A DNA stretch of 53,942 nt from Salinisphaera japonica YTM-1 (GTDB taxonomy: Bacteria; Pseudomonadota; Gammaproteobacteria; Nevskiales; Salinisphaeraceae): positions 1 through 53,942 of the forward strand of contig NZ_AYKG01000017.1 in the NCBI RefSeq assembly GCF_003788585.1. Reading direction: 5' to 3'. The notes below the pieces were generated by a model, which worked only from the letters and a program-made list of their open reading frames with translations, was not told the origin of the DNA and did no database searches. The position numbers and the translations under genes are program-made. How positions within the stretch are numbered: the first letter of the stretch is position 1; the number at the start of each line of letters is the position of its first letter. Below, piece after piece: positions 15,785-25,684 of this stretch.

Positions 15785-17629
15785 TCAGAACATCTCCGAG
15801 GGCCCGACCTCGGTATCACCGGCATCGTCGGCGTAGCGATTGTTGATCCAGTCGCCGGTGATCATCTGTTTGTAGGTCTTGCCGGGCCCAACCATCGGGT
15901 AAACGCCGGCCTCCGGGTCGACGATCACTTCCAGGAACGCCGGGCCCTTGAAGGCCAGGAAATCAGCCACGACGGCGTCGAGCTCGGCCGGGTCACTCAC
16001 GCGCTTGGCAAACTCGAAGCCGTCAGCTTCGGCGGCCTTGATGAAGTCCTTCTTGTGCAGCGACTTGTCCGAGGCCGACAGGCGGCCCTTGAAGAACAGC
16101 TTCTGCCACTGTTTGACCATGCCGTCGCCGTTGTTGTTCAGCACGACCACTTTCACCGGCAGATCATAGGTGGTGGCGGTTTCCAGCTCGCCGATGTTCA
16201 TACGGATCGAGGCATCGCCGTCAATATCGATGACGAGCTTGTCGCGCCGGGCACAGGCAGCACCAATGGCGGCCGGCAGGCCAAAGCCCATGGTGCCCAT
16301 TGAGCCGGAGGTCAGCCACAGGCGTGGTTCGCGGAAATCGAAGTATTGGGCGGCCCACATCTGATGCTGGCCCACGCCGGTGGCGATGACCGCGCGGCCC
16401 TCGGTGATGGCGTTGATGGATTCGATGACCGCATAGGGCTGAATCACCGCGTTGTTGCGGTCATAGTTCATGGCGTAATCACGCTTCAGGGCCGCGACAT
16501 GCTGGTGCCAGTCGGCCAGATCGCGAGAGAACCCGTGTTCGCGGCCATAGGCCAGCATCCGCGACAGGCTGGGCGCCAGCAGGCCCACGTGATGCCAGGC
16601 CACCTGTTTGACCTTGTTGATCTCCGAGGCATCGGCATCGAAATGCGCGATGGCGCGGGCGTTGGGCGCAAAGGCATGGGCCACACCGGCCACGCGATCA
16701 TCAAAGCGTGCGCCGACGGCGATCAGGAAGTCACAGTCCTCGACCGCGTAGTTGGCAAAGGCCGTGCCGTGCATGCCGAGCATGTGCATGGCCAGTGCAT
16801 CGGTCGTGTCGAAGGCGCCGATACCCATCAGCGTGGTGACCACGGGAATGCCGAACGCCTGGGCCAGGGCCGCCATTTCCGAGGCGGATTCCGAGTTGAT
16901 CACGCCGCCACCGGCATAGATCAACGGCCGCTTGGCCTCGCCCAGCAGATCAAAGAATGCCTGGCACTTGGCGTCAGTCAGCTGACTGGCGCGCAGGTCA
17001 TGCATGCGCTGGCGATAGCCGGGTACGGGCAACAGGCCCTCGCTTTCGAACGTGCCTTCCCAGTTCTGTACGTCTTTGGGCACGTCGATGACGACCGGGC
17101 CCGGCCGGCCCGAGCGCGCGATCTCGAACGCTGTGCGCACGGTTGATTCCAGCTTGGCCGGATCGGTGACCATGAACACGTGCTTGGCCGCACTCGACAT
17201 GATGTTGGATACCGGTGCCTCCTGGAAGGCATCGGTGCCGATGGCGGCGGTGGCGACTTGGCCGCACACGAGCACCATCGGCACGGAGTCGGCCATGGAG
17301 TCACGCACCGGGGTCACGCAGTTGGTGGCCCCGGGCCCGGAGGTCACCATGGCCACGCCCACCTTGCCCGAGGCCCGGGCATAGCCGGCGGCCATGAAGC
17401 CTGCGCCCTGCTCGTTGGCCGGCACGATCAGCGGCATGGCGTCGTGATGCTCGGCGTTGAAGCGAAAGATCGCGTCGTAGGTGGGCAGGATCGCACCGCC
17501 GGAATAGCCGAATACGGTATCCACGCCCTCGTCGGCGAGTACCTGCACGATCATGTCGGCACCGCTCATGACGGTGCCAGCCAGCGGATGGCGGTCTGAC
17601 ATATCGGCGTTGTGTTCGGCTTGGGTCAT
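15785..17629 (-). CDS. ilvB: acetohydroxyacid synthase (acetolactate synthase) large subunit
   Basis: A 614-residue ThDP-dependent catalytic subunit that makes acetolactate or acetohydroxybutyrate, the first common step of Val/Leu/Ile synthesis. ANEQGAGFMAAGYARASGK carries the Glu that activates ThDP. TSGPGATNCVTP and FQEAP are typical, and the ThDP-Mg motif runs from GDASIRMN to NNNGDG. ATG 17629 is chosen with AGGA about 8 nt upstream; ATG 17602 is the alternative. Unusually it is divergent from the small-subunit gene, about 160 bp away, not in one operon with it. Confidence 0.93.
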   Translation of the reverse strand: MTQAEHNADMSDRHPLAGTVMSGADMIVQVLADEGVDTVFGYSGGAILPTYDAIFRFNAEHHDAMPLIVPANEQGAGFMAAGYARASGKVGVAMVTSGPGATNCVTPVRDSMADSVPMVLVCGQVATAAIGTDAFQEAPVSNIMSSAAKHVFMVTDPAKLESTVRTAFEIARSGRPGPVVIDVPKDVQNWEGTFESEGLLPVPGYRQRMHDLRASQLTDAKCQAFFDLLGEAKRPLIYAGGGVINSESASEMAALAQAFGIPVVTTLMGIGAFDTTDALAMHMLGMHGTAFANYAVEDCDFLIAVGARFDDRVAGVAHAFAPNARAIAHFDADASEINKVKQVAWHHVGLLAPSLSRMLAYGREHGFSRDLADWHQHVAALKRDYAMNYDRNNAVIQPYAVIESINAITEGRAVIATGVGQHQMWAAQYFDFREPRLWLTSGSMGTMGFGLPAAIGAACARRDKLVIDIDGDASIRMNIGELETATTYDLPVKVVVLNNNGDGMVKQWQKLFFKGRLSASDKSLHKKDFIKAAEADGFEFAKRVSDPAELDAVVADFLAFKGPAFLEVIVDPEAGVYPMVGPGKTYKQMITGDWINNRYADDAGDTEVGPSEMF

Positions 17630-17674
17630 GGCAGTGGTCCTGCGGCCGGGTGGAAAAAAGCGAATTGTAACCGA

Positions 17675-17712
17675 AAACACGGCTTTCCCATGAAATAAAC
17701 ATCGCCGTGTTT
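17675..17712. promoter_or_regulatory. perfect 9-bp inverted repeat in the ilvB/ilvH divergent promoter region
   Basis: AAACACGGC at 17675-17683 and GCCGTGTTT at 17704-17712 are exact reverse complements with a 20-bp spacer and centres 29 bp apart, close to three helical turns. Minus-strand TACAAT just left of the repeat is a possible ilvB -10. Plus-strand TTGCGT and TATTTT, 17 bp apart at 17712-17740, are a possible ilvH promoter. This fits a shared operator. Confidence 0.5.
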
Positions 17713-17788
17713 GCGTCGATTTGTCGATGGGCGTATTTTGCGCGCTCTGCCGATACGGCCCGCCTGGCCGATGTCTACCGGGGGCTTC

Positions 17789-19430
<1,642 letters not shown>

Positions 19431-19454
19431 GCGACGAGGCCAGAGAGGACCTCC

Positions 19455-20123
19455 ATGCAGCGTAAAACGCTGTTACATATCGTCCGCGAAGGCTGGTATG
19501 TGCTCACGGCGTTGGCGGGGCTACTGCTCCTCGTCAACGCCGTTTTCGGTTTCTGGGCCGCGCTGCCCGTGGCCGGCCTGATCGCGCTGGCCATCGTGTT
19601 CTTTCGCGATGCCCCGCGCGATGTCCCGGCCGAGCCGCTGGCCGTCATCGCCCCGATCGATGGCACCATCCGCCACCGCCGCGAATGCTATGACCCCTAC
19701 CTCGATCGCGAGGCGATCAAGCTCTCGATCGATGTGAACCTGCTGGGCGCCTATCTGCTGCGCTCGCCGGCCGAGGGCACCGTGCTCGAGTTGCCCCACG
19801 AGACCCTGACCCGGCTGGGTGCCGCGGCGACGTGGATCCGCACCGACGAGGGCGACGAGCTGATCATGGCCGTGCGCGAAGGCTCGTTGTTCGGCGAGCG
19901 GCCGTGTCGAAGCAGCTACGGCGAGCGTGTGGGCCAGGGGCGTTGCTGCGGCAGCCGTCGACTGGCGCGGCGCGTAGATGTGTTTCTGCCGATGAATGCC
20001 CGGGTCGAGGTCGAGCTGGGCGACCGGGTACGTGCCGGGGCCAGCGTGCTGGCCAAGCTCGTGCACAAGCAGAACGGGCGTTGTCGTTCGGCCCTGCCGG
20101 TCAACGAGCCGATCCCGGAATAA
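19455..20123 (+). CDS. phosphatidylserine decarboxylase-like protein lacking key autoprocessing residues
   Basis: A 222-residue protein with one or two N-terminal membrane segments (about 15-50), then the PSD-family fold: APIDG (Asp 69) matches SPADG, and YLLRSPAEG (100-108) matches the HVNRAP(V)xG block. In active enzymes an Asp-His-Ser triad cleaves the proenzyme to make the pyruvoyl cofactor. Here the His position reads Tyr 100, and where FGSRVD is expected the text reads LARRVD (170-175). A Gly-Ser exists at 166-167, but out of register. It may be non-catalytic or use another chemistry. It lies upstream of pssA and downstream of ilvC. Confidence 0.7.
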   Translation: MQRKTLLHIVREGWYVLTALAGLLLLVNAVFGFWAALPVAGLIALAIVFFRDAPRDVPAEPLAVIAPIDGTIRHRRECYDPYLDREAIKLSIDVNLLGAYLLRSPAEGTVLELPHETLTRLGAAATWIRTDEGDELIMAVREGSLFGERPCRSSYGERVGQGRCCGSRRLARRVDVFLPMNARVEVELGDRVRAGASVLAKLVHKQNGRCRSALPVNEPIPE

Positions 20124-20217
20124 GCCGATGACATATCGATTGCGTTAGGCTGAACATAGCGCAGAATCACGGGTGCTTTCCGGTTTCGCGTTTTTCCATT
20201 TCCTCAAAGCCAACTCT

Positions 20218-20994
20218 ATGCGCCAATCCTCGGACACCCCCGAGCGGCCTCGTCGCAAGCGGGGAATCTACCTGCTGCCGAATCTGTTCACCACGGGCAC
20301 GATCTTCGCCGGCTTCTTTTCGATCATTGCAGCCACACAGGGTCGTTTCGCCGTGGCCGGTATCGCGATCTTCGCGGCCATGCTCACCGATATGCTCGAT
20401 GGGCGCGTGGCACGCCTGACCAACGCCGAGTCGGATTTCGGTATCCAGTACGACTCCCTGGCGGATCTGGTGTCGTTCGGCCTGGCCTCGGGGCTGCTGG
20501 CTTATCTGTATAGCCTGCACACGCTGGCTGATCTGTCGGATACGCTCGGCAAGCTGGGCTGGCTGGCCGCGTTCTTCTATACCGCGGCGGCCGCGCTGCG
20601 CCTGGCGCGCTTCAATATCACGCGGGGCGGCACGGTCGAGAAAAAGATATTTCTTGGGCTGCCCAGCCCGGCCGCGGCGGGCGTGCTGGTCGGTTTCATC
20701 TGGGTCGGGGCAGATTTCGGCATCGACGGGGCCAGCCTGGTCATCCCGGTGCTGGCCCTGACCGTTGGCGCCGGGGCGCTCATGGTGTCGAATGTCCGCT
20801 ACAACAGCTTCAAGGACATCAACCTGGGCGGACGGGTGCCGTTTCGCTATATCCTGCTCGTGGTCGTGGCCTTCGTGCTGATCGTGATCGACCCGCCGCG
20901 GGTGCTGTTCGGCGCTTTCTTCGCCTATGCGTTGTCAGGGCCGATCATGGCGTTACAGCGCAAGCGACGGCGCGCGCGTAGGGCCAAGCGCTAG
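20218..20994 (+). CDS. pssA: CDP-diacylglycerol-serine O-phosphatidyltransferase
   Basis: A 258-residue polytopic membrane enzyme that makes phosphatidylserine from CDP-diacylglycerol and serine. The CDP-alcohol phosphatidyltransferase signature DGxxARx8Gx3Dx3D is complete at 61-83 (D61, G62, G75, D79, D83). It is of the membrane type found in Bacillus and pseudomonads, not the soluble E. coli PssA. The ATG at 20218 fits the family's basic N-terminus; a GTG at 20173 would add 15 residues. A basic C-terminal tail follows the last helix. The neighbouring PSD-like gene would be its expected pathway partner. Confidence 0.9.
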   Translation: MRQSSDTPERPRRKRGIYLLPNLFTTGTIFAGFFSIIAATQGRFAVAGIAIFAAMLTDMLDGRVARLTNAESDFGIQYDSLADLVSFGLASGLLAYLYSLHTLADLSDTLGKLGWLAAFFYTAAAALRLARFNITRGGTVEKKIFLGLPSPAAAGVLVGFIWVGADFGIDGASLVIPVLALTVGAGALMVSNVRYNSFKDINLGGRVPFRYILLVVVAFVLIVIDPPRVLFGAFFAYALSGPIMALQRKRRRARRAKR

Positions 20995-21011
20995 CCTCGA
21001 GTGACGCGGGC

Positions 21012-22505
21012 GTGATCCAGGCCGGGCACCGCATCGCCGCGCTCGCCGTGGCGGCGGCCTTGATGGGGCTGGCGCTACGCCAGCCATTCGGGGCGAGTGA
21101 GGCCGATACGCTGGCCTGGCTGCACAGCCTGCTGGCCCCGGGCAGCGATCTCGTCGCGGTTGTACACCGTGGCTTTGTAGCGGGCGTGGCGGTGGTCAAC
21201 CTCGCGCTGGCGGGCCTGCTTAACGGCTGCGGGATTCCTGATCGGCTGGCCCTGCGTGGGCCCGATGCGGCCGCGCTGTTCGGCCTGGCCGCGTACGTGC
21301 TGGCCCGGCCGGGCCGCTCGGGGCGAGGGCCCCTATTCGCCGCGCTGCTCGTGGCCAGCCCGTTGTATTGGGCCGCCCCCATCGTGATGACCGGGCTGGG
21401 TATGAACACGCTGGGCGTGTTCATGTTTTATCGTGCGGCCACCAGAGGCGATCGCGAAACGCCTGCCATGCTGGTGGCGCTGGCCGGCCTCGTGCTGCTG
21501 GTGGTCAACGGGGCCACACTCGCGCCCATCGGCCTGCTGGCCGGGTTCTGGCTGCACCGCGGGCTAAGCGCGGGCGACTGGCGGCTGTTTGGCAACACGC
21601 GGCTGACGCTGCTCGGCCTGGCGGGTCTGGCCGCGCTCACGCTGACCGACCGGCTTGTTCTACCGGATATCGCCCGGCTCGGCTCGAGTATCGAGACGCC
21701 GGGCCATGGTCTGGGCATTGCCGGGCCGAATGCATCGTGGGTGATGATTGCCGCGCTTGCGATCAGTATCGCGTTACCGGTCGCGCTGGCGCTGGCAGTC
21801 ACGATACGTGACGGCGGCGGACGGATCGCGCTGATCCTGGGGTTGTCATTGCTCGTGGCGGCATCCGCCCCGGCGCATGCCGCCGCCTTGATCGTCTTGC
21901 CGTCGGTGCTGTTGCTCTGGGGGCTGGCCGATGCGCTTGTCGGTGGTCAGCGGCGTTGGTTGGCGGGCGTGTGTGCTGCGTGCCTGATGGCGTTGTTATG
22001 TCTATGTGCCGCGGTGTGGCTGGGTTGGGCCTGGCCGGTGCTGGTTGTCGGCGCGGCAGCGCTGGCGATCGCCAGCGCGGGCTTGCTGAGCAATCGCGGT
22101 GCCCAGGGCGTGGCCGCACTGGCCTTGATGCTTGCCTTGGGTGTGGCCGGTGCGCTGTACGACAACACCGGTCTGTTTGAAAAACGCAGCGAGCGCGCCG
22201 CGCTGACCGATGCATTGGCCGCGCCAGGCGCCCAGCCGATCGCCGTACTGGCGCCGCTGTCGGCGCGGTATTGGGCCGAAGTGCTCGGCCGGCCGGTGTT
22301 TGCGGCAGACGATATCCCGGCCCTATGTGCCTGGGCCCTTGCGAAGCCCGACCAGCCGGTGCCGTGGCTGATCGGCGTGCCCGCCGCACTATCGGCGCCA
22401 ATCGATATGCACTTGCTGCAACAATCACCCGGCACCGTCAAAACCTCGGTGATCGTGGCCGAGTTGCGGGGCTGTGCGGCTGGCAAACCCACCACGAGCC
22501 GGTAG
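21012..22505 (+). CDS. polytopic membrane protein of unknown function
   Basis: A 497-residue protein rich in Ala and Leu with about ten to twelve predicted membrane helices and a soluble C-terminal segment (about 395-497). I do not recognise a family motif; a GT-C-type or dolichol-mannosyltransferase-like architecture is possible but unproven. The start is GTG 21012, 17 bp after the pssA stop; ATG 21064 is an alternative that would still leave the first helix largely intact. It ends 9 bp before the UDG-fold gene, so it belongs to the plus-strand run pssA to MFS. Codon use matches its neighbours. Confidence 0.6.
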   Translation: MIQAGHRIAALAVAAALMGLALRQPFGASEADTLAWLHSLLAPGSDLVAVVHRGFVAGVAVVNLALAGLLNGCGIPDRLALRGPDAAALFGLAAYVLARPGRSGRGPLFAALLVASPLYWAAPIVMTGLGMNTLGVFMFYRAATRGDRETPAMLVALAGLVLLVVNGATLAPIGLLAGFWLHRGLSAGDWRLFGNTRLTLLGLAGLAALTLTDRLVLPDIARLGSSIETPGHGLGIAGPNASWVMIAALAISIALPVALALAVTIRDGGGRIALILGLSLLVAASAPAHAAALIVLPSVLLLWGLADALVGGQRRWLAGVCAACLMALLCLCAAVWLGWAWPVLVVGAAALAIASAGLLSNRGAQGVAALALMLALGVAGALYDNTGLFEKRSERAALTDALAAPGAQPIAVLAPLSARYWAEVLGRPVFAADDIPALCAWALAKPDQPVPWLIGVPAALSAPIDMHLLQQSPGTVKTSVIVAELRGCAAGKPTTSR

Positions 22506-22514
22506 GCTAGGCAC

Positions 22515-23324
22515 ATGAACGATACATCTGATCGCGCCCAGCGCCTGGCCACTCTCGGGCTGACTGACTGGCAGATTCGTACCGGCGGCGCTCTTGATGG
22601 CGCCCGGGCATCGTCTGTCAAAACGACCGTCGTCACCGCGCACGACGACGCGCCGCCCGAGCCGATCGAGCACGATCTGCTGGGGGCGGGCGTGCCTGAA
22701 ACGAATGCCGAGACCGAAGGCGATAAGCAGCCTGTGGCACAAGACACATCCGAGCTGTCGGGCCTGGACTGGGACGGCCTGGCCGACTGGCTGGCGGGCC
22801 AGGATCATCGCGGGGCCACGCAGCCGGTTTTCGGTATCGGCGCGCGCGCGGCCGACGTGCTGATCGTGGGCGAGGCGCCCGGCGCCAACGAGGATGAACA
22901 GGGCGTGCCCTTCGTGGGCCGGGCCGGGCAGCTGCTGGACCGGATGCTCTTTGCCATCGGCTGTTCGCGCGATACCAACGTCTATATCACCAATATCTGC
23001 AAGTTTCGCCCGCCGGACAATCGTGACCCGAGCGCCGCCGAGATCGCCGCCGACTGGCCGGTGCTGGAACGACAGATCGATCTCATGCAGCCACGGCTCG
23101 TGGTGGCGGTCGGGCGGATCGCGGCCCAGACGCTGCTGGGCTGCAAGACACCGCTGGGCAAGCTGCGGGGCCAGCTGCATCCATACCCGCAGCGGGATCT
23201 GGGCGTGCTGGTGACTTATCACCCGGCCTATCTGCTGCGCAGTCCCGATCAGAAACACAAGGCCTGGGCAGATCTTAAAATCATCGCCCGCCAGATCGGC
23301 TCGCTGGCCTCGGAGGCGGCATGA
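22515..23324 (+). CDS. uracil-DNA-glycosylase-fold protein with a HolD (psi)-like N-terminus
   Basis: A 269-residue protein. Residues 105-265 carry the family-4 UDG fold: motif 1 GEAPGANED (119-127), [13 protein letters not shown], and motif 2 HPAYLLR (236-242). Family-4 enzymes hold a 4Fe-4S cluster with four Cys; here the N-terminal pair is missing, KCRPP reads KFRPP (F164) and the fourth site is Asp/Trp 180-181. Residues 14-29 ([16 protein letters not shown]) resemble E. coli HolD (LGITQWSLRRPGALQG), the clamp-loader-binding peptide of psi. rimI overlaps downstream, as holD-rimI adjoin in E. coli. It may therefore be the psi subunit, with glycosylase activity uncertain. Confidence 0.75.
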   Translation: MNDTSDRAQRLATLGLTDWQIRTGGALDGARASSVKTTVVTAHDDAPPEPIEHDLLGAGVPETNAETEGDKQPVAQDTSELSGLDWDGLADWLAGQDHRGATQPVFGIGARAADVLIVGEAPGANEDEQGVPFVGRAGQLLDRMLFAIGCSRDTNVYITNICKFRPPDNRDPSAAEIAADWPVLERQIDLMQPRLVVAVGRIAAQTLLGCKTPLGKLRGQLHPYPQRDLGVLVTYHPAYLLRSPDQKHKAWADLKIIARQIGSLASEAA

Positions 23325-23791
23325 GCGCTCGCGTGGAGTCGGCCTGGGCCATCCGACGCATGCGCCCGCGCGATATCGATGACGTGCTGGCCATCGAAAC
23401 AACCGCCTATGGCTATCCCTGGAGCGAGCGGATCTTTCGTGACTGCCTGCGCGTGGGCTATCGCGCCTGGGTGATCGGCTGCCCGGGGCTGACCGTGGCC
23501 GGCTACATGCTGGCCACGATCGCCGCCGGCGAAGCCCACGTGCTGAATCTGTGTATCGACGACTGTGCCCGCGGCCAGCGCCTGGGCGAGCAGCTGCTGG
23601 ATACGCTCGTTGCCCAGGCCCGCTCGGAACAGGCTGACACCATTCTGCTCGAGGTGCGCCCGTCCAATACGTCGGCGCGTCGGCTCTACGCGCGTTATGG
23701 CTTCGTGCATCAAGGCACGCGGCCGAACTACTATCCGGGTGATCCCAAGCGCGAAGACGCGCTGCTACTGGCCTATACGGTGCCCGCATGA
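23321..23791 (+). CDS. rimI: ribosomal protein S18-alanine N-acetyltransferase
   Basis: A 156-residue GNAT acetyltransferase that acetylates the N-terminal Ala of S18. It shows the acetyl-CoA loop (RGQRLGEQLL), the RimI signature EVRPSNxxARRLYxxxGF and the Tyr-rich tail RPNYYPGDP. The ATG overlaps the upstream stop by ATGA, and its own stop overlaps the MFS gene in the same way, so all three are probably translationally coupled. Confidence 0.92.
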   Translation: MSARVESAWAIRRMRPRDIDDVLAIETTAYGYPWSERIFRDCLRVGYRAWVIGCPGLTVAGYMLATIAAGEAHVLNLCIDDCARGQRLGEQLLDTLVAQARSEQADTILLEVRPSNTSARRLYARYGFVHQGTRPNYYPGDPKREDALLLAYTVPA

Positions 23792-25071
23792 CCGACAACT
23801 CGACCTCAAAGGCCGGTTTCACACGCCGGGCCCAGATCGGCTGGGCGCTCTATGACTGGGCCAATTCGGCGTTTGCCACCACCGTGGTTGCCGGGTTTTT
23901 CCCGATCTTTTTCAAGACCTACTGGAGCGCGGACTACGCCGCCGAAACGAGCACGCTGCAGCTTGGCCTGGGCAGTGCCCTGGCCAGCCTGATCGTGTTG
24001 TTCGCCGCCCCCATCGGCGGGGCGATCGCCGATCGCGGGCATCACAAGAAAGCCGCGCTGGCTCTGGCCACGGCACTTGCCGTGGCCGCCACGTTTGCGC
24101 TGTTCTTCGTTGGCGCTGGCCACTGGCTGGCGGCGATGGGCCTGTTCGTGATCGCCTCGATCGCTTTCTTCATGGCCATGGTCTTCTACGACAGCCTCTT
24201 GGTGAACGTCGCCGCACCGGCGGATTATGACCGGGTCTCGGCGCTGGGCTATGGGCTGGGCTATCTCGGCGGCGGCGTGCTGCTGGCCGTCAACGTGGCC
24301 ATGACCCTCAAGCCGGATTGGTTCGGGCTGGCCGACCGGACCGAAGCCGTGCGCTGGGCGTTTCTGAGCGTGGCCGTGTGGTGGGGCGTCTTTTCCTGGC
24401 CGCTGTTCGCCACCGTGACCGAGACAGGCAAGGCGCGCGGTGAGCCGATCGGCAAGGCCGTGAGCGGCGGGCTCAAGGATCTGGCGGTCACCATCCGCGA
24501 GATCATGGGCCGGCGCGAGGTCTGGCTGTTCCTGCTGGCCTACTGGCTGTATATCGACGGCGTGCACACCATCATCCGCATGGCCGTGGATTTCGGGCTG
24601 AGCCTGGGTTTTGGTCAGCAAAGCCTGATCGCCGCGCTGTTGCTCGTGCAATTCATCGGCTTTCCCGCGGCCATCGGTTTCGGCTGGCTGGCCTCGCGCT
24701 GGGAGACCAAGAAAGCGATCTATCTCGGCCTGGTGGTCTATGGGGCCATCAGCGCCTGGGGCTATTTCCTCACCGCCGTCTGGCAGTTCTATGTCATGGC
24801 GGCCGCGATTGGCCTGGTCCAGGGCGGCGTGCAATCGCTGTCACGCTCGTATTTCGCCCGGCTCATTCCAGAGGCCAAATCCGGCGAGTATTTCGGCATC
24901 TACAACATGATGGGCAAGTTCGCCGCCGTGCTGGGCCCGATACTGGTGGGCGTGACCGCGGCGGCCACCGGCAGTGCCCGCGCCTCGATCCTGTCGGTGG
25001 TGGTGCTGTTCATCGCCGGCGGCGTGTTGCTGACCCGTGTGGATGCACGACAGGCCAAGGCCAACACCTGA
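23788..25071 (+). CDS. MFS transporter, UMF1/Atg22-like
   Basis: A 427-residue major-facilitator protein with about twelve membrane helices. The N-terminal WALYDWANSAFATTV and the later YFARLIPEAKSGEYFGIYNMMGKFAAVLGP are hallmark segments of the UMF1 (Atg22-like) family. The substrate is unknown; the yeast relative exports amino acids from the vacuole. The ATG overlaps the rimI stop. The stop lies only 3 bp from the stop of the convergent NUDIX gene, with no terminator visible between them. Confidence 0.85.
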   Translation: MTDNSTSKAGFTRRAQIGWALYDWANSAFATTVVAGFFPIFFKTYWSADYAAETSTLQLGLGSALASLIVLFAAPIGGAIADRGHHKKAALALATALAVAATFALFFVGAGHWLAAMGLFVIASIAFFMAMVFYDSLLVNVAAPADYDRVSALGYGLGYLGGGVLLAVNVAMTLKPDWFGLADRTEAVRWAFLSVAVWWGVFSWPLFATVTETGKARGEPIGKAVSGGLKDLAVTIREIMGRREVWLFLLAYWLYIDGVHTIIRMAVDFGLSLGFGQQSLIAALLLVQFIGFPAAIGFGWLASRWETKKAIYLGLVVYGAISAWGYFLTAVWQFYVMAAAIGLVQGGVQSLSRSYFARLIPEAKSGEYFGIYNMMGKFAAVLGPILVGVTAAATGSARASILSVVVLFIAGGVLLTRVDARQAKANT

Positions 25072-25074
25072 GAT

Positions 25075-25632
25075 TCAATCCATATCCGGCGGTGCCGAAA
25101 GCCAGGCCTTGACCTGGGACGGCAGCTCGCGCGGCTGTGGATCATAGCCCTGGGTGCGCAGCCAGTCGCGCACGGCCAGCCCGGTGCCGCCCGGCCAGTA
25201 TTCGGCCTGGTCTTTATCGACATGAAACGCCTCGGCCAGTTCGCCGTCGGGCAGGGTGATCTCGCCGTGGCCGGTCAGATGATAGGCCAGCAGAATCTGG
25301 TTCTTGCGGGCAAAGCCGTAGACGCCGATGAACTCGGTCACCTCGGCGACAAGGCCCAGTTCTTCGGCGACCTCGCGCACCACGGCCTCGGCCGGCTCCT
25401 CGCGCGGCTCCAGAAAGCCCGTGACCAGGCCATACATGCCTTGTGGCCAGGCGGCGTTGCGCGCAAAGACAAGTTGGCCAGCATGTTCGACCACGCCGGC
25501 CACGACCGGGATCGGGTTATCCCAGAAGATATGCCCGCAGCGCCGATCCGGGCAGGCCAGCCGATCGATATCGGCAATCCGGCGGGTCTCCAGGGGCGTG
25601 GCACAGACAGGGCAGAAACGACGACGATCCAT
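25075..25632 (-). CDS. NUDIX hydrolase with N-terminal zinc ribbon (NudC-like)
   Basis: A 185-residue protein. Residues about 7-33 form a zinc ribbon (CPVC and later CPDRRC), and the Nudix box GFLEPREEPAEAVVREVAEELGL is complete with REVAEE. The combination resembles NudC-type NADH pyrophosphatases, but the N-terminal domain of NudC is absent, so substrate preference is open. The ATG at 25632 opens directly at the zinc ribbon; longer in-frame starts up to 25761 would overlap the next gene and add unconserved residues. Last gene of the fxsA-moxR-DUF58-tgpA run. Confidence 0.85.
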   Translation of the reverse strand: MDRRRFCPVCATPLETRRIADIDRLACPDRRCGHIFWDNPIPVVAGVVEHAGQLVFARNAAWPQGMYGLVTGFLEPREEPAEAVVREVAEELGLVAEVTEFIGVYGFARKNQILLAYHLTGHGEITLPDGELAEAFHVDKDQAEYWPGGTGLAVRDWLRTQGYDPQPRELPSQVKAWLSAPPDMD

Positions 25633-25684
25633 GACGGGCAAAGCGCGGGGCGGGCACCGAGTGTGCCATGCAACGAGCCGGCGG

